Notes: a model not told the origin generated them from the sequence alone. Positions 7,515 to 14,117 are shown, counted from the first letter of the stretch. The stretch: DNA of 16,555 nucleotides from Verrucomicrobiota bacterium (GCA_003218785.1 QHOM01000075.1:1-16555); one strand, 5' to 3'. Made by a program: numbers and translations.

Positions 7515-7602
7515 TCTGAGCGCAGTCGAAGAATCTCAATTTGTTATTCTTCATTACCCGAATTGCACAGTAAGAGATTTCTCGACTTCGCTCGAAATGA
7601 CA
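7509..7602. repeat. inverted repeat (TGTCATTCTGAGCG family) at the trpS start
   Basis: Two 29-base arms, 7509-7537 and 7574-7602, match as inverted copies at 24 of 29 positions. The left begins TGTCATTCTGAGCGCAGTCG and the right ends CTTCGCTCGAAATGACA. They are separated by 36 AT-rich bases. Sequences of this type recur as dispersed intergenic repeats in several environmental phyla (from memory). The left arm overlaps the first codons of trpS; the right arm ends about 50 bases before the divergent epimerase gene. Confidence 0.8.
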
Positions 7603-7654
7603 AACGATTGTTTCGTGCTCGCAATTTTTCCCTGAGTCGCTAAATAGAACCGCT

Positions 7655-8614
7655 ATGCCAGTGCGCGCCAAGAATCCCGTTTCTGTCGTGACCGGCGGCG
7701 CTGGCTTTTTGGGGTCGCACTTGGCTGATCGATTGTTGGCCGAAGGTCATCGCGCCATCGCAATCGATAACTTGATCACTGGCAACACCGCGAACATTGG
7801 GCATCTCGCCGGCAACGAAAACTTCCAATTCATCAAGCACAATGTCTCCAATTTTATCTTCCTGCCGGAAGAAAAAATCGATTACGTTTTTCATTTTGCG
7901 TCGCCGGCCAGCCCACTTGATTATCTCGAACTGCCGATTCCCACGTTGAAAGTGGGCGCGCTAGGCACCCATAACACACTCGGCTTGGCCAAGGACAAAA
8001 AAGCCTCCTTTATTTTGGCGTCGACCTCCGAATGTTACGGCGATCCGCTCGTCCATCCGCAGAAGGAAGATTACTGGGGCAACGTGAATCCGATCGGCCC
8101 ACGCGGCGTTTACGATGAAGCGAAGCGTTTTGCCGAGGCGATGACGATGGCGTATCACCGCTATCATAGGATCGACACGAAAATTGTGCGCATCTTTAAT
8201 ACGTACGGTCCGCGCATGCGTTTGCGCGATGGGCGTGTCGTCCCGGCATTTATTGGACAAGCGCTAAGCGGGGAGCCGCTCAGCGTTTTCGGCGATGGTT
8301 CGCAGACGCGATCGTTTTGTTATGTGTCCGATTTGATCGACGGAATTTTCAGACTGGCTATGAGCAATTTTCATGAGCCGGTTAACCTGGGCAATCCGCG
8401 CGAGATGACGATCAAACAATTCGCTGACGAAATCATTCGCATCACCGGGACAAAATCCACAATCGAATACAGACCGCTGCCTGTTGACGATCCGAAGGTG
8501 CGTCAACCGGACATTACGCGTGCCAAAGACGTTCTTGGGTGGGAACCGCGAGTCGGTTTCGAAGAAGGCATCAAAAAGACGATCGAATATTTTAAAGAAT
8601 CGTTGAATCGTTAA
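7655..8614 (+). CDS. UDP-glucuronate decarboxylase (UXS-type extended SDR)
   Basis: This NAD-dependent extended short-chain dehydrogenase has 319 residues. It shows the Rossmann motif GGAGFLG (14-20), an acidic NAD-ribose contact (D38 in AIDNL), HFASPASPLDY (80-90), STSE (123-126) and the catalytic Y153-x3-K157. The text around these motifs (ASPASP, TSECYGDP, NPIGPRGVYDEAKRFAE, RIFNTYGPRM, FCYVSDLIDG) fits UDP-xylose synthase rather than dTDP-glucose dehydratase or GalE. It would convert UDP-glucuronate to UDP-xylose for surface polysaccharide or glycoprotein synthesis. No sugar-nucleotide genes lie beside it. The last codons and stop run into a repeat (8597-8682). Family certain; the exact substrate is likely but not proven. 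Confidence 0.9.
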   Translation: MPVRAKNPVSVVTGGAGFLGSHLADRLLAEGHRAIAIDNLITGNTANIGHLAGNENFQFIKHNVSNFIFLPEEKIDYVFHFASPASPLDYLELPIPTLKVGALGTHNTLGLAKDKKASFILASTSECYGDPLVHPQKEDYWGNVNPIGPRGVYDEAKRFAEAMTMAYHRYHRIDTKIVRIFNTYGPRMRLRDGRVVPAFIGQALSGEPLSVFGDGSQTRSFCYVSDLIDGIFRLAMSNFHEPVNLGNPREMTIKQFADEIIRITGTKSTIEYRPLPVDDPKVRQPDITRAKDVLGWEPRVGFEEGIKKTIEYFKESLNR

Positions 8615-8682
8615 AAGAGTTACAAAGGTTGCAACGGTTACAAATGGGGAGCCGACGTAACGATGTAACGATTTAACGAATC
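8597..8682. repeat. imperfect inverted repeat, TTAACGATTTAACG family (copy 2)
   Basis: The left part (8597-8641: GAATCGTTGAATCGTTAAA, then GTTACAAAGGTTGCAACGG) and the right part (8656-8682: CGTAACGATGTAACG, then ATTTAACGAATC) are imperfect inverted copies. Modules match the repeat at 2138-2190 in the same order. The last codons of the epimerase gene (ESLNR) and its TAA fall in the left arm, so the repeat may have supplied the current C-terminal tail. Confidence 0.6.
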
Positions 8683-8750
8683 ACGTGGGCTTGCCTCATG
8701 TTCTTCAAGATTTTACTGGCGCTTGCGACATTTTGACTTTGAATTGCACC

Positions 8751-9284
8751 ATGATCGGGCGTGCGCTCCTTGCTGTTCTTGGCTTTCTCAGTTTTTGCTT
8801 TTTCGTAGCGGCGCAGCAACCGAATCCTACCAACCAGTTCAACGCACCTGCTGCGCTGGCGCTCTATCCACCGGAAATTTTCCGCACGGTGGACAGTTCT
8901 GCTCTCATGCAGGACCTGCCTATGCTGACTCTTTTGAGCGAACGCCTGCCTGGCTCGACCGGGCTGGGCCGCATGGGATGGGTGCCGCTCGATATTTCCC
9001 CGGTTGCATTCGCGACGATAAAGGAAAGACCGAAAACAAACGCTTCGCCGGTAGCCGGTCTCGTAGACGGAAAGGATTTGGCCGGCGAAGTGATAAGTTC
9101 GCCCTTGAATCCGATCTATTACGGCGGGGAAGTGGGCGTTTTGTACGGGCGATCAACCGGTAAGCTCGGTGGCGATCTCTTCCAGACTTATATTCTGGGC
9201 CAGGTCGGCGATGAAAAAGTCCACATTACCGTTGGCGCCGCGTACGAAGAATCGAGCGGTCGCCTGCCACGCTGGCCTCGTTAG
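8751..9284 (+). CDS. exported protein of unknown function
   Basis: A 177-residue protein from ATG 8751. It starts with a clear signal peptide (MIGRALLAVLGFLSFCFFVAAQQ, likely cut after VAA). The frame is open back to a GTG at 8685, but that would put 22 unlikely residues before the signal. The mature part is rich in Gly, Pro and small residues; its C-terminal half (YYGGEVGVLYGRSTGKLGGDLFQTYILGQVGDEKVHITVGAAYEESSGR) alternates like beta strands. I do not recognise a family. The TAG at 9282 is followed by a further 93 codons in the same frame without a stop (to 9561), so it may be a shortened form of a longer protein. It lies 279 bases before the pilus-like operon, in the same direction. Confidence 0.72.
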   Translation: MIGRALLAVLGFLSFCFFVAAQQPNPTNQFNAPAALALYPPEIFRTVDSSALMQDLPMLTLLSERLPGSTGLGRMGWVPLDISPVAFATIKERPKTNASPVAGLVDGKDLAGEVISSPLNPIYYGGEVGVLYGRSTGKLGGDLFQTYILGQVGDEKVHITVGAAYEESSGRLPRWPR

Positions 9285-9562
9285 TTCTTCGAAGAAGCGC
9301 ACGCCTCGCCACTGGGCGACGGCAACAGGATCGCTGATGCAATAGGCGCTGGGGAGAACCCGACTGCCTTAAACAGTCAAGTCCTGTGTCGCGCGCGGGC
9401 ATGCACGAGTGCTTGCGGTGGAAGCCAACTGAGTTCGTCCGCAATTAGCAGTGGAACGCGATGGGATTTTGAACGAGAAATCACCCGAATGATCCAATAT
9501 GTTCCAAATCCGCAGTTGCGCGATGATACCGTTGCGTCGTTTGCAATAATAACGCACCGGAT
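9285..9562. other. gap before the pilus-like operon; in-frame open extension of the upstream gene
   Basis: There is no independent gene here. The bases directly after the TAG contain a 12-base perfect palindrome TTCTTCGAAGAA (9285-9296) without a T tract. The frame of the upstream gene stays open to a TGA at 9559-9561; the last third reads like coding sequence (RWDFEREITRMIQYVPNPQ, then LRDDTVASFAIITHRI), while the middle is Cys/Ser/Ala rich. No convincing promoter was found, although one for the downstream operon would be expected here. Confidence 0.4.
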
Positions 9563-10126
9563 ATGAAAGCTAACTCTCTGCTGAGCCTTTCCTTTTTTCT
9601 GCCGGTTATTGTTTCTGCGCAGCCGCGCGCGGTCGCCGAGTTTCAGATTACAAGAATCACCAGGAATTTAATCTCAGCACCGCAGTTCGCTTACAGCGGC
9701 GCGCCATCGTATCCGACGAACCAGCGCGGTCGCTGGCTGGAAGTGGAGGTTCAATATGCCGCGACTCCCGAATTGACCGATGAGCTGACGTTCAAGTATT
9801 ACATTCTCTTCAACGGAAACCTTCTCGCCGGCGAAGTGACGCAAGTAAATATCCCGGCGGGCCGCGAGAACCGATCGGTCATGTACGTTCCGCCTCGGGC
9901 GCTTGCACGCTTCGCGAATAACCGGCCGATTGCGGAGAATTCATGCCAAAACATTGCGGTGCAGATCGTGCAGGGTGGCACCGTGAAAGCCGAATCAAGC
10001 CTGGCCAGAGCGCAGCCACAATGGTTCGCGACCCTACCGCAGATTTCCGGATTCGTCCTTAACAAAGACCAAACGCCCTTTGCGCCGCTCTACTGGGATC
10101 GATACCCGCAAATTAAGGGCCGCTGA
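9563..10126 (+). CDS. exported protein in the Amuc_1102 position of the pilus-like operon
   Basis: A 187-residue protein with a signal peptide (MKANSLLSLSFFLPVIVSA, likely cut before Q20) and a mature part with many short alternating hydrophobic stretches (AEFQITRITRNLI, RWLEVEVQYAA, LTFKYYILFNGNLLAGEVTQVNI, RSVMYVPPRALARF, IAVQIVQGG), consistent with a beta sandwich. In Akkermansia the matching position next to the PilM-like gene holds Amuc_1102, an exported protein of similar size. I base the match on position, size and predicted fold, not on a sequence alignment. It would act in the periplasm, perhaps as a pilus-associated component. It is separated from pilM by 152 bases that are almost entirely inverted repeat. 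Confidence 0.7.
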   Translation: MKANSLLSLSFFLPVIVSAQPRAVAEFQITRITRNLISAPQFAYSGAPSYPTNQRGRWLEVEVQYAATPELTDELTFKYYILFNGNLLAGEVTQVNIPAGRENRSVMYVPPRALARFANNRPIAENSCQNIAVQIVQGGTVKAESSLARAQPQWFATLPQISGFVLNKDQTPFAPLYWDRYPQIKGR

Positions 10127-10137
10127 CGCTGAAGTGA

Positions 10138-10271
10138 AATCCCAAATCCCAAGTTCCAAGTTCCAAGCAAATCTCAAAGTCCAGTGACCAAAACAGAACG
10201 CGTGCTATCGAGTTGCTTTGAGATTTGGATGTTGAGATTTGTTTGGGATTTGCAACTTGGGATTTGGAACT
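10138..10271. repeat. inverted CCAAATCCCAAG repeat upstream of pilM
   Basis: Two 45-base arms, 10138-10182 and 10227-10271, match as inverted copies at about 37 of 45 positions. The left contains CCCAAATCCCAAGTTCCAAG and the right TTGGGATTTGCAACTTGGG. A 44-base spacer separates them. Within each arm a CCCAA(G/A)TTCCAAG-like unit is repeated. The right arm ends 7 bases before the pilM ATG and occupies any leader, so it could fold into a hairpin next to the start. Confidence 0.8.
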
Positions 10272-10278
10272 TCTAGCT

Positions 10279-12048
10279 ATGGCTGTTCCGGCACGTCTCA
10301 TCACTCTGAATCTTGGATCTCAGACCGTCGGCCTGGCGGAATTTCGCGTGCAGGCCCATGGAGGCCTGGTCTTGGTGGACTATCGGTTGCGGGAGATTCC
10401 GGGCGACCCGGCCGGAGAGGAAATGCGACGGACACAAATGGCCATCGCTTTGCGGGAGATGATGGATGAGCTGCACATCAAACGCGGCGTCGTGAACTAT
10501 GCGTTATCCGGACAATCGGTCTTTGCGCGTTTTGTGAAGCTGCCCGCAGTCGAACAGGAAAAGATCGAGAAAATCATTTCTTTCGAGGCGCAACAAAATG
10601 TTCCGTTCCCGATCGACGAAGTCGTTTGGGATTACCAAGTTGTTGGAGGCGGCCTGGACGAACAGATTCAGGTCATTCTGGTCGCAATCAAGGTGGACCT
10701 GCTCGACGAGATCAACACTGGAGTTGAAGACGCGGGGCTGCGCACATTTATCGTCGACGTTGCGCCAATGGCGCTCTACAATGCGTTTCGCTACAACTAC
10801 AGCGACCTGACCGGCTGCTCGTTGCTCGTGGATATCGGAGCCCGCACGACGAACGTTCTTTTCATTGAGTCCGGAAAAGTTTTCTCGCGCAGCCTTCCCA
10901 TCGGTGGCAATTCGATCACCGCCGCAATTGCCAGGGAATTCCGCGAGACTTTCGCGGCCGCGGAGGTTCGCAAGAAGCGGGACGGCTTCGTCAGTTTGGG
11001 AGGCGCCTATGCCGAGCCCGCAAACCCCGACGTTTCCCGCGTCTCGAAGATAGCGCGCAGCACCATGACGCGGCTGCACGCCGAGTTGATGCGTTCCATC
11101 AGTCACTACTGCGCGCAGCAGCAGGGAAGCCGGCCGGAGCGCATTTTCCTCTGCGGAGGAAGCGCAGGCATGCCTTACGTGCTCGAGTTTTTTAACGAAA
11201 AATTGCAGGTGCCGATCGAGTTTTTTAATCCACTCCAGAACGTGACCGTGTCGAAGTCGACACTGACGCTGGAAGTCACCCGCTCCGCCCATTTGCTTGG
11301 GGAAGTAGTTGGCCTGGCCCTCCGGAGCATAACCACTTGTCCGATGGAGTTGAATTTGCTCCCTGCGAGCGTAGTTCGAAGGCAGGAATTAGAAAAGCGC
11401 CGGCCATTTTTCATTGTCGCGGCGGCGTGTTTTCTTCTCGCTTTGGTCGGCTGGTCAGTTTACTACACGCGCGCAGCTCAGGTAACGGGGCAAACCACGC
11501 AGCTACTGCAACAAAAGAACGACACCATGCGGGTCGCCGAAACGCGGCTTGACAAGCTTAAAAAGCAAGCCGCCTCGCTGGACAGTGTCGCCATGCCGCT
11601 CATCACAGCAATTAACGACCACAACTTCTGGCCGGAAATTCTTGCAGAACTCAATACGCGTCTGCCGGAAGCAGATATTTGGATCACGGAACTTTATGCC
11701 ACTTCCGGTGGAAAGCCGCTCGGCACGGGTGAAAAACACCTCGCGGAAAAGACCACGACTCCTGCGCCGGTACTTTTACCGTCTCCGGCGGGGAGATCGA
11801 AAACAAAACCAGAGAGCGGAGGGGCGGCAATTGACGGCATCGTTGTGCGCGGTCTGTACTTGTACAATCCGAAACAGCAGGAGATCGTCCTCGATTACTT
11901 TCGGAATTTGGCCACTTCGCCATTCTTCATTGTCGACGCAAAAACTCCCGAGCGGGTGGTTAAATCCAACTCGGTGCCAAACGACGCAGAGTGGGCGTTC
12001 CCTTACGAGCTTCAACTCACACTGCGCAAACCTGTGAAACTGCCATGA
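10279..12048 (+). CDS. pilM: PilM-PilN fusion protein of a type IV pilus-like system (Amuc_1101 type)
   Basis: A 589-residue protein joining a cytoplasmic actin-like PilM domain to a membrane PilN-like domain. The PilM half (about 1-350) shows the ATP-binding pattern: LITLNLGSQTV (7-17), LLVDIGARTTNV (182-193) and FLCGGSAGMP (290-299), plus PFPIDEVVWDYQVV, typical of PilM. MELNLLP (356-362) is the PilN-type cytoplasmic motif. One transmembrane helix (about 376-396) and a periplasmic part with a coiled coil (LLQQKNDTMRVAETRLDKL) follow. PilM and PilN align the pilus motor with the secretin. An in-frame ATG at 10225 exists inside the upstream repeat; 10279 is preferred because homology begins there. 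The TGA stop overlaps an ATG (ATGA at 12045-12048), the original start of the next gene before an element was inserted. Confidence 0.88.
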   Translation: MAVPARLITLNLGSQTVGLAEFRVQAHGGLVLVDYRLREIPGDPAGEEMRRTQMAIALREMMDELHIKRGVVNYALSGQSVFARFVKLPAVEQEKIEKIISFEAQQNVPFPIDEVVWDYQVVGGGLDEQIQVILVAIKVDLLDEINTGVEDAGLRTFIVDVAPMALYNAFRYNYSDLTGCSLLVDIGARTTNVLFIESGKVFSRSLPIGGNSITAAIAREFRETFAAAEVRKKRDGFVSLGGAYAEPANPDVSRVSKIARSTMTRLHAELMRSISHYCAQQQGSRPERIFLCGGSAGMPYVLEFFNEKLQVPIEFFNPLQNVTVSKSTLTLEVTRSAHLLGEVVGLALRSITTCPMELNLLPASVVRRQELEKRRPFFIVAAACFLLALVGWSVYYTRAAQVTGQTTQLLQQKNDTMRVAETRLDKLKKQAASLDSVAMPLITAINDHNFWPEILAELNTRLPEADIWITELYATSGGKPLGTGEKHLAEKTTTPAPVLLPSPAGRSKTKPESGGAAIDGIVVRGLYLYNPKQQEIVLDYFRNLATSPFFIVDAKTPERVVKSNSVPNDAEWAFPYELQLTLRKPVKLP

Positions 12049-12064
12049 AATGGTTTCAGCAGAA
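12045..12064 (+). repeat. left copy of the duplicated target flank (truncated start of the Amuc_1100-like gene)
   Basis: ATGAAATGGTTTCAGCA here is identical over 17 bases (19 of 20 to base 12064) to 12501-12520, the first codons of the intact downstream gene. Read from its ATG it gives MKWFQQNHE and stops at 12074 inside the inserted element. It is best explained as a target duplication made when the GxxExxY element entered. Confidence 0.85.
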
Positions 12065-12494
12065 CCACGAATGAACACGAATGAACACCAATAGCGAAAA
12101 GCTGTTGCTGAAGGACGAAGTTTTTCAAGTTGTCGGCTGTGCCATCGAGGTTCTCAACACGCTAGGTCACGGTCTCGTAGAGAAGCCATACGAAAATGCG
12201 TTGGTCGTCGAGTTTGGTCTGCGGAAAATTCCTTTTCAGCAGCAACCTTCGTTCGATGTCTTGTATAAAGGACAGAAGGTTGGTCTGTTCATTCCTGACC
12301 TGATCGCATTTAATGCTGTGGTGGTCGATACAAAGGTCAGCGACCGAATTACCGATCATGAACGAGGATTACTGTTGAACTATCTTCGGATCACGAGCCT
12401 GCGTGTCGGTGTGGTCCTTAACTTTAAGCATTCGAAACTAGAGTGGCAGAGGATTGCTTTATGAATTCGTGTCCATTCGTGTTCATTCGTGGTT
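12063..12494 (+). mobile_element. one-gene GxxExxY element with 30-base inverted ends
   Basis: A 432-base unit bounded by inverted ends, 12063-12092 (starts AACCACGAATGAACACGAAT) and 12465-12494 (ends TTCATTCGTGGTT). They match at 28 of 30 positions, the outer 21 perfectly. Between them lies only the GxxExxY gene; its start codon (12081) is inside the left end and its stop (12462-12464) abuts the right end. Outside it, the first 17 bases of the downstream gene are present on both sides, separated from the right end by AATGCG. The element encodes no recognisable transposase. It sits exactly at the former ATGA junction of pilM and the Amuc_1100-like gene, in the same orientation. Confidence 0.85.
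12081..12464 (+). CDS. GxxExxY family protein (PD-(D/E)XK nuclease-like fold)
   Basis: A 127-residue protein with the motif that names the family, G31-L-V-E34-K-P-Y37 (GHGLVEKPYENAL). It continues with a PD-(D/E)XK-like core: IPD (71-73) followed by VVVDTK (80-85), giving D73, D83 and K85 as candidate metal and catalytic residues, with D instead of the more usual E at the second place. The end, NYLRITSLRVGVVLNF (100-115), is also typical. Members are usually of unknown role and are common in Verrucomicrobiota and other environmental bacteria, often flanked by CCACGAATGAACACGAATG-type repeats (from memory). The MNTN start is encoded by the repeat itself. It lies between pilM and its natural partner and is unrelated to pilus function. 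Confidence 0.88.
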   Translation: MNTNSEKLLLKDEVFQVVGCAIEVLNTLGHGLVEKPYENALVVEFGLRKIPFQQQPSFDVLYKGQKVGLFIPDLIAFNAVVVDTKVSDRITDHERGLLLNYLRITSLRVGVVLNFKHSKLEWQRIAL

Positions 12495-12500
12495 AATGCG

Positions 12501-12520
12501 ATGAAATGGTTTCAGCAAAA
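12501..12520 (+). repeat. right copy of the duplicated target flank
   Basis: These are the first 20 bases of the Amuc_1100-like gene, ATGAAATGGTTTCAGCA then AAA. They repeat 12045-12064 with one mismatch and mark the right border of the insertion. Confidence 0.85.
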
Positions 12521-13430
12521 TCGTTGGCTTGGCACGTTTCTGATCATCTTCGGAATTTGCGTATTGTTTGCCGGGTTCCTCCTCTACTGGACAAGAGGCA
12601 ACTGGAGTGATGCAAGACAGGCGTTCGACAAGACGGCCGCGGAGCGCAGCCGGCTCCAGCGCCTCGATCCGTTCCCAAATGATGCCAATTATGGCAAGCT
12701 GAAAGTTCTCCTCGAGAATTACAGCGTCGCATTGGACAAGTTCAAGGAGGAACTAAAAAAAGAGGCCGTTCCTGAGACGCCGCTCGCGCCAAATGAATTT
12801 CAATCGCGTTTGCGCCAGGCGGCGATCGCCACCTTAAACAGAGCGCACGCGAACAACGTGAAACTCCCAGACAAATTTGAGCTCGGTTTCGATGAATTTA
12901 CCACCGCTCTGCCGAAAACATCCATGGCGCCGTTGCTCGGGCAGGAGCTCTCCCAAATACAGATGCTCATAAATGTCCTGCTGGACGCCAAAGTGGACAG
13001 CGTGACTTCTTTTCACCGCGCACCTTTGCCGGAAGAACGAGGAGTTTCGCCGGCTCCAGCGGCGACACCAACTCTCGGACGGAAGGGGAGCGCAGCCCGC
13101 GGAGCAAAGCCGGCCGAGCCGAGCGCGACTCCCCCGGAATTGCTGAAGCGCAATGTTGTGGATCTTACATTTAAAGCAGCGCCGGCCGTGGCGCGAAAAG
13201 TCTTGAATGAGATCGCCAGCTCGACCGGACAATTTTTTATCATTCGCACTTTGTACGTGCACAATGAAAAGGACAAAGGCCCGCCGCGCGAAAAGGCTGC
13301 CGAACCGAACCCGTCTCCGTCCGAGCAGGAAGCTTCGAAGCAGCCCGGCAATGCTCCGCTCAATTTCATCGTTGGCAATGAGCACATCGAAATCTCAGCC
13401 ACGATCGAGATGTTGAGGTTCATCTTTTAA
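12501..13430 (+). CDS. Amuc_1100 homologue, PilO-like single-pass protein of the pilus-like complex
   Basis: A 309-residue protein with a short cytoplasmic start, one transmembrane helix (about 9-30, WLGTFLIIFGICVLFAGFLLYW), a helical segment, then two small alpha/beta domains. From memory it lines up with Akkermansia Amuc_1100: VPETPLAPNEFQSRLR with the VPTTPTAFQNELK block, LGFDEFTTALP with LGFQVYSTQAP, LINVLLDAKVD with the LVNKLAECGL helix, VVDLTFKA...ARKVLNEIASSTGQFFIIRTLYVHNE with the matching second domain, and a final beta strand block. A Pro/Ala/Lys-rich linker lies at about 181-214. It would sit in the inner membrane facing the periplasm, between the PilM-PilN fusion and the secretin. 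In-frame GTG 12489 lies in the mobile element's end, so ATG 12501 is the native start. Confidence 0.88.
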   Translation: MKWFQQNRWLGTFLIIFGICVLFAGFLLYWTRGNWSDARQAFDKTAAERSRLQRLDPFPNDANYGKLKVLLENYSVALDKFKEELKKEAVPETPLAPNEFQSRLRQAAIATLNRAHANNVKLPDKFELGFDEFTTALPKTSMAPLLGQELSQIQMLINVLLDAKVDSVTSFHRAPLPEERGVSPAPAATPTLGRKGSAARGAKPAEPSATPPELLKRNVVDLTFKAAPAVARKVLNEIASSTGQFFIIRTLYVHNEKDKGPPREKAAEPNPSPSEQEASKQPGNAPLNFIVGNEHIEISATIEMLRFIF

Positions 13431-13439
13431 CCGCGAGAC

Positions 13440-14117
13440 ATGAAAATGAAGGTGGAAAACAATGCTGCGAATCCATCGGGTAGCGCACGCGTCCCGCGTG
13501 CTGGTGACGGCGTCGCGCCGTCGCGAACTTTTCCGGATGCCAAGCCAGCCGAGGAAACTCGCTATTTCCGCCGTCGCCTCCCGCATTTTGAAAGACCGTG
13601 GGCAATTTACGCAGTGACGATCGGAACGAAATTGCGGCGCTGCTTATCACCGGACGCACGCACGATTGTCTTGAATGCGTTGCGGCATTTCCACAACACG
13701 CGTTACGAGCTATTCGCTGCGTGTGTGATGCCTGACCACGTACATCTGCTTATGCAACCGTGGCCGAAGGAAAATGACGAAAAGGGTAACGTCGTATTCT
13801 GGTCGTTGAGCGATCTACTGCACTCGATCAAGTCTTTTTCAGCGCATCAGATGAACAAACTCGAACACAAAACTGGCGGCGTCTGGGAGAAGGAGCGGTT
13901 GGATCGTTATGTACGATCGGATCGCGATCTACAGGAAAAGTTTCATTACATCCTGCGAAACCCGTGGGATGCAGGTGTGGCTGGGCCGAACGAAAATTAT
14001 CCGTGGGTCTGGACGCAAGACGATGAGCTGCGAAAAGAAAGTTCGTCGCGCCGGGACAGCGCCACCAGCACGCGGGACGCGTGCGCTACCCAATCATCGG
14101 CGGGCAACTCGCCATGA
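13440..14117 (+). CDS. REP-associated tyrosine transposase (RAYT, Y1/HUH family)
   Basis: A 225-residue protein of the IS200/IS605-related Y1 transposase family. It carries the HUH metal site in CVMPDHVHLLMQ (H100 and H102) and the likely catalytic tyrosine Y170 in EKFHYILRNPWDAGV, plus GGVWEKERLDRYVR and an IKSFSAHQMNK helix typical of RAYTs. These enzymes act on REP hairpins. Here the REP copies lie inside the reading frame: residues about 13-31 (SGSARVPRAGDGVAPSRTF) are translated left REP and residues about 201-222 (SSSRRDSATSTRDACATQSS) are translated right REP. The catalytic residues are intact. The start (ATG 13440) is the only ATG before the REP; the true start could be elsewhere. It lies 9 bases after the Amuc_1100-like gene and 42 before the Amuc_1099-like gene. 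Confidence 0.9.
   Translation: MKMKVENNAANPSGSARVPRAGDGVAPSRTFPDAKPAEETRYFRRRLPHFERPWAIYAVTIGTKLRRCLSPDARTIVLNALRHFHNTRYELFAACVMPDHVHLLMQPWPKENDEKGNVVFWSLSDLLHSIKSFSAHQMNKLEHKTGGVWEKERLDRYVRSDRDLQEKFHYILRNPWDAGVAGPNENYPWVWTQDDELRKESSSRRDSATSTRDACATQSSAGNSP
13478..14091. mobile_element. REP-RAYT unit bounded by 29-base perfect inverted repeats
   Basis: The ends 13478-13506 (GGGTAGCGCACGCGTCCCGC, then GTGCTGGTG) and 14063-14091 are perfect inverted copies over 29 bases, with weaker similarity inward. The left REP holds two hairpins: 13485-13501 (7-base stem GCACGCG/CGCGTGC, loop TCC) and 13506-13522 (7-base stem GACGGCG/CGCCGTC, loop TCG). The right REP keeps the first hairpin (14068-14084); the second is degraded. 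Similar words, AATCCATC on the left and AATCATC on the right, flank it, but too weakly to call a target duplication. Confidence 0.85.

Noticed and set aside
9285..9296. TTCTTCGAAGAA palindrome as a Rho-independent terminator
   Set aside because: There is no loop and no following T tract, so it does not fit an intrinsic terminator.
10504..11292. Long minus-strand open frame (262 codons) opposite pilM
   Set aside because: It lies wholly antisense to a well-supported gene and its protein is Arg/Gly/His-rich with no recognisable domain; typical shadow frame.
12063..12494. Toxin-antitoxin or restriction gene reading of the GxxExxY insertion
   Set aside because: There is only one gene with no partner; the family motif and inverted ends fit a GxxExxY element, and no toxin or methylase features are visible.
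13470..14098. Target-site duplication AATCCATC/AATCATC around the REP-RAYT unit
   Set aside because: The words are short and differ by an indel; Y1 transposases do not normally make target duplications.
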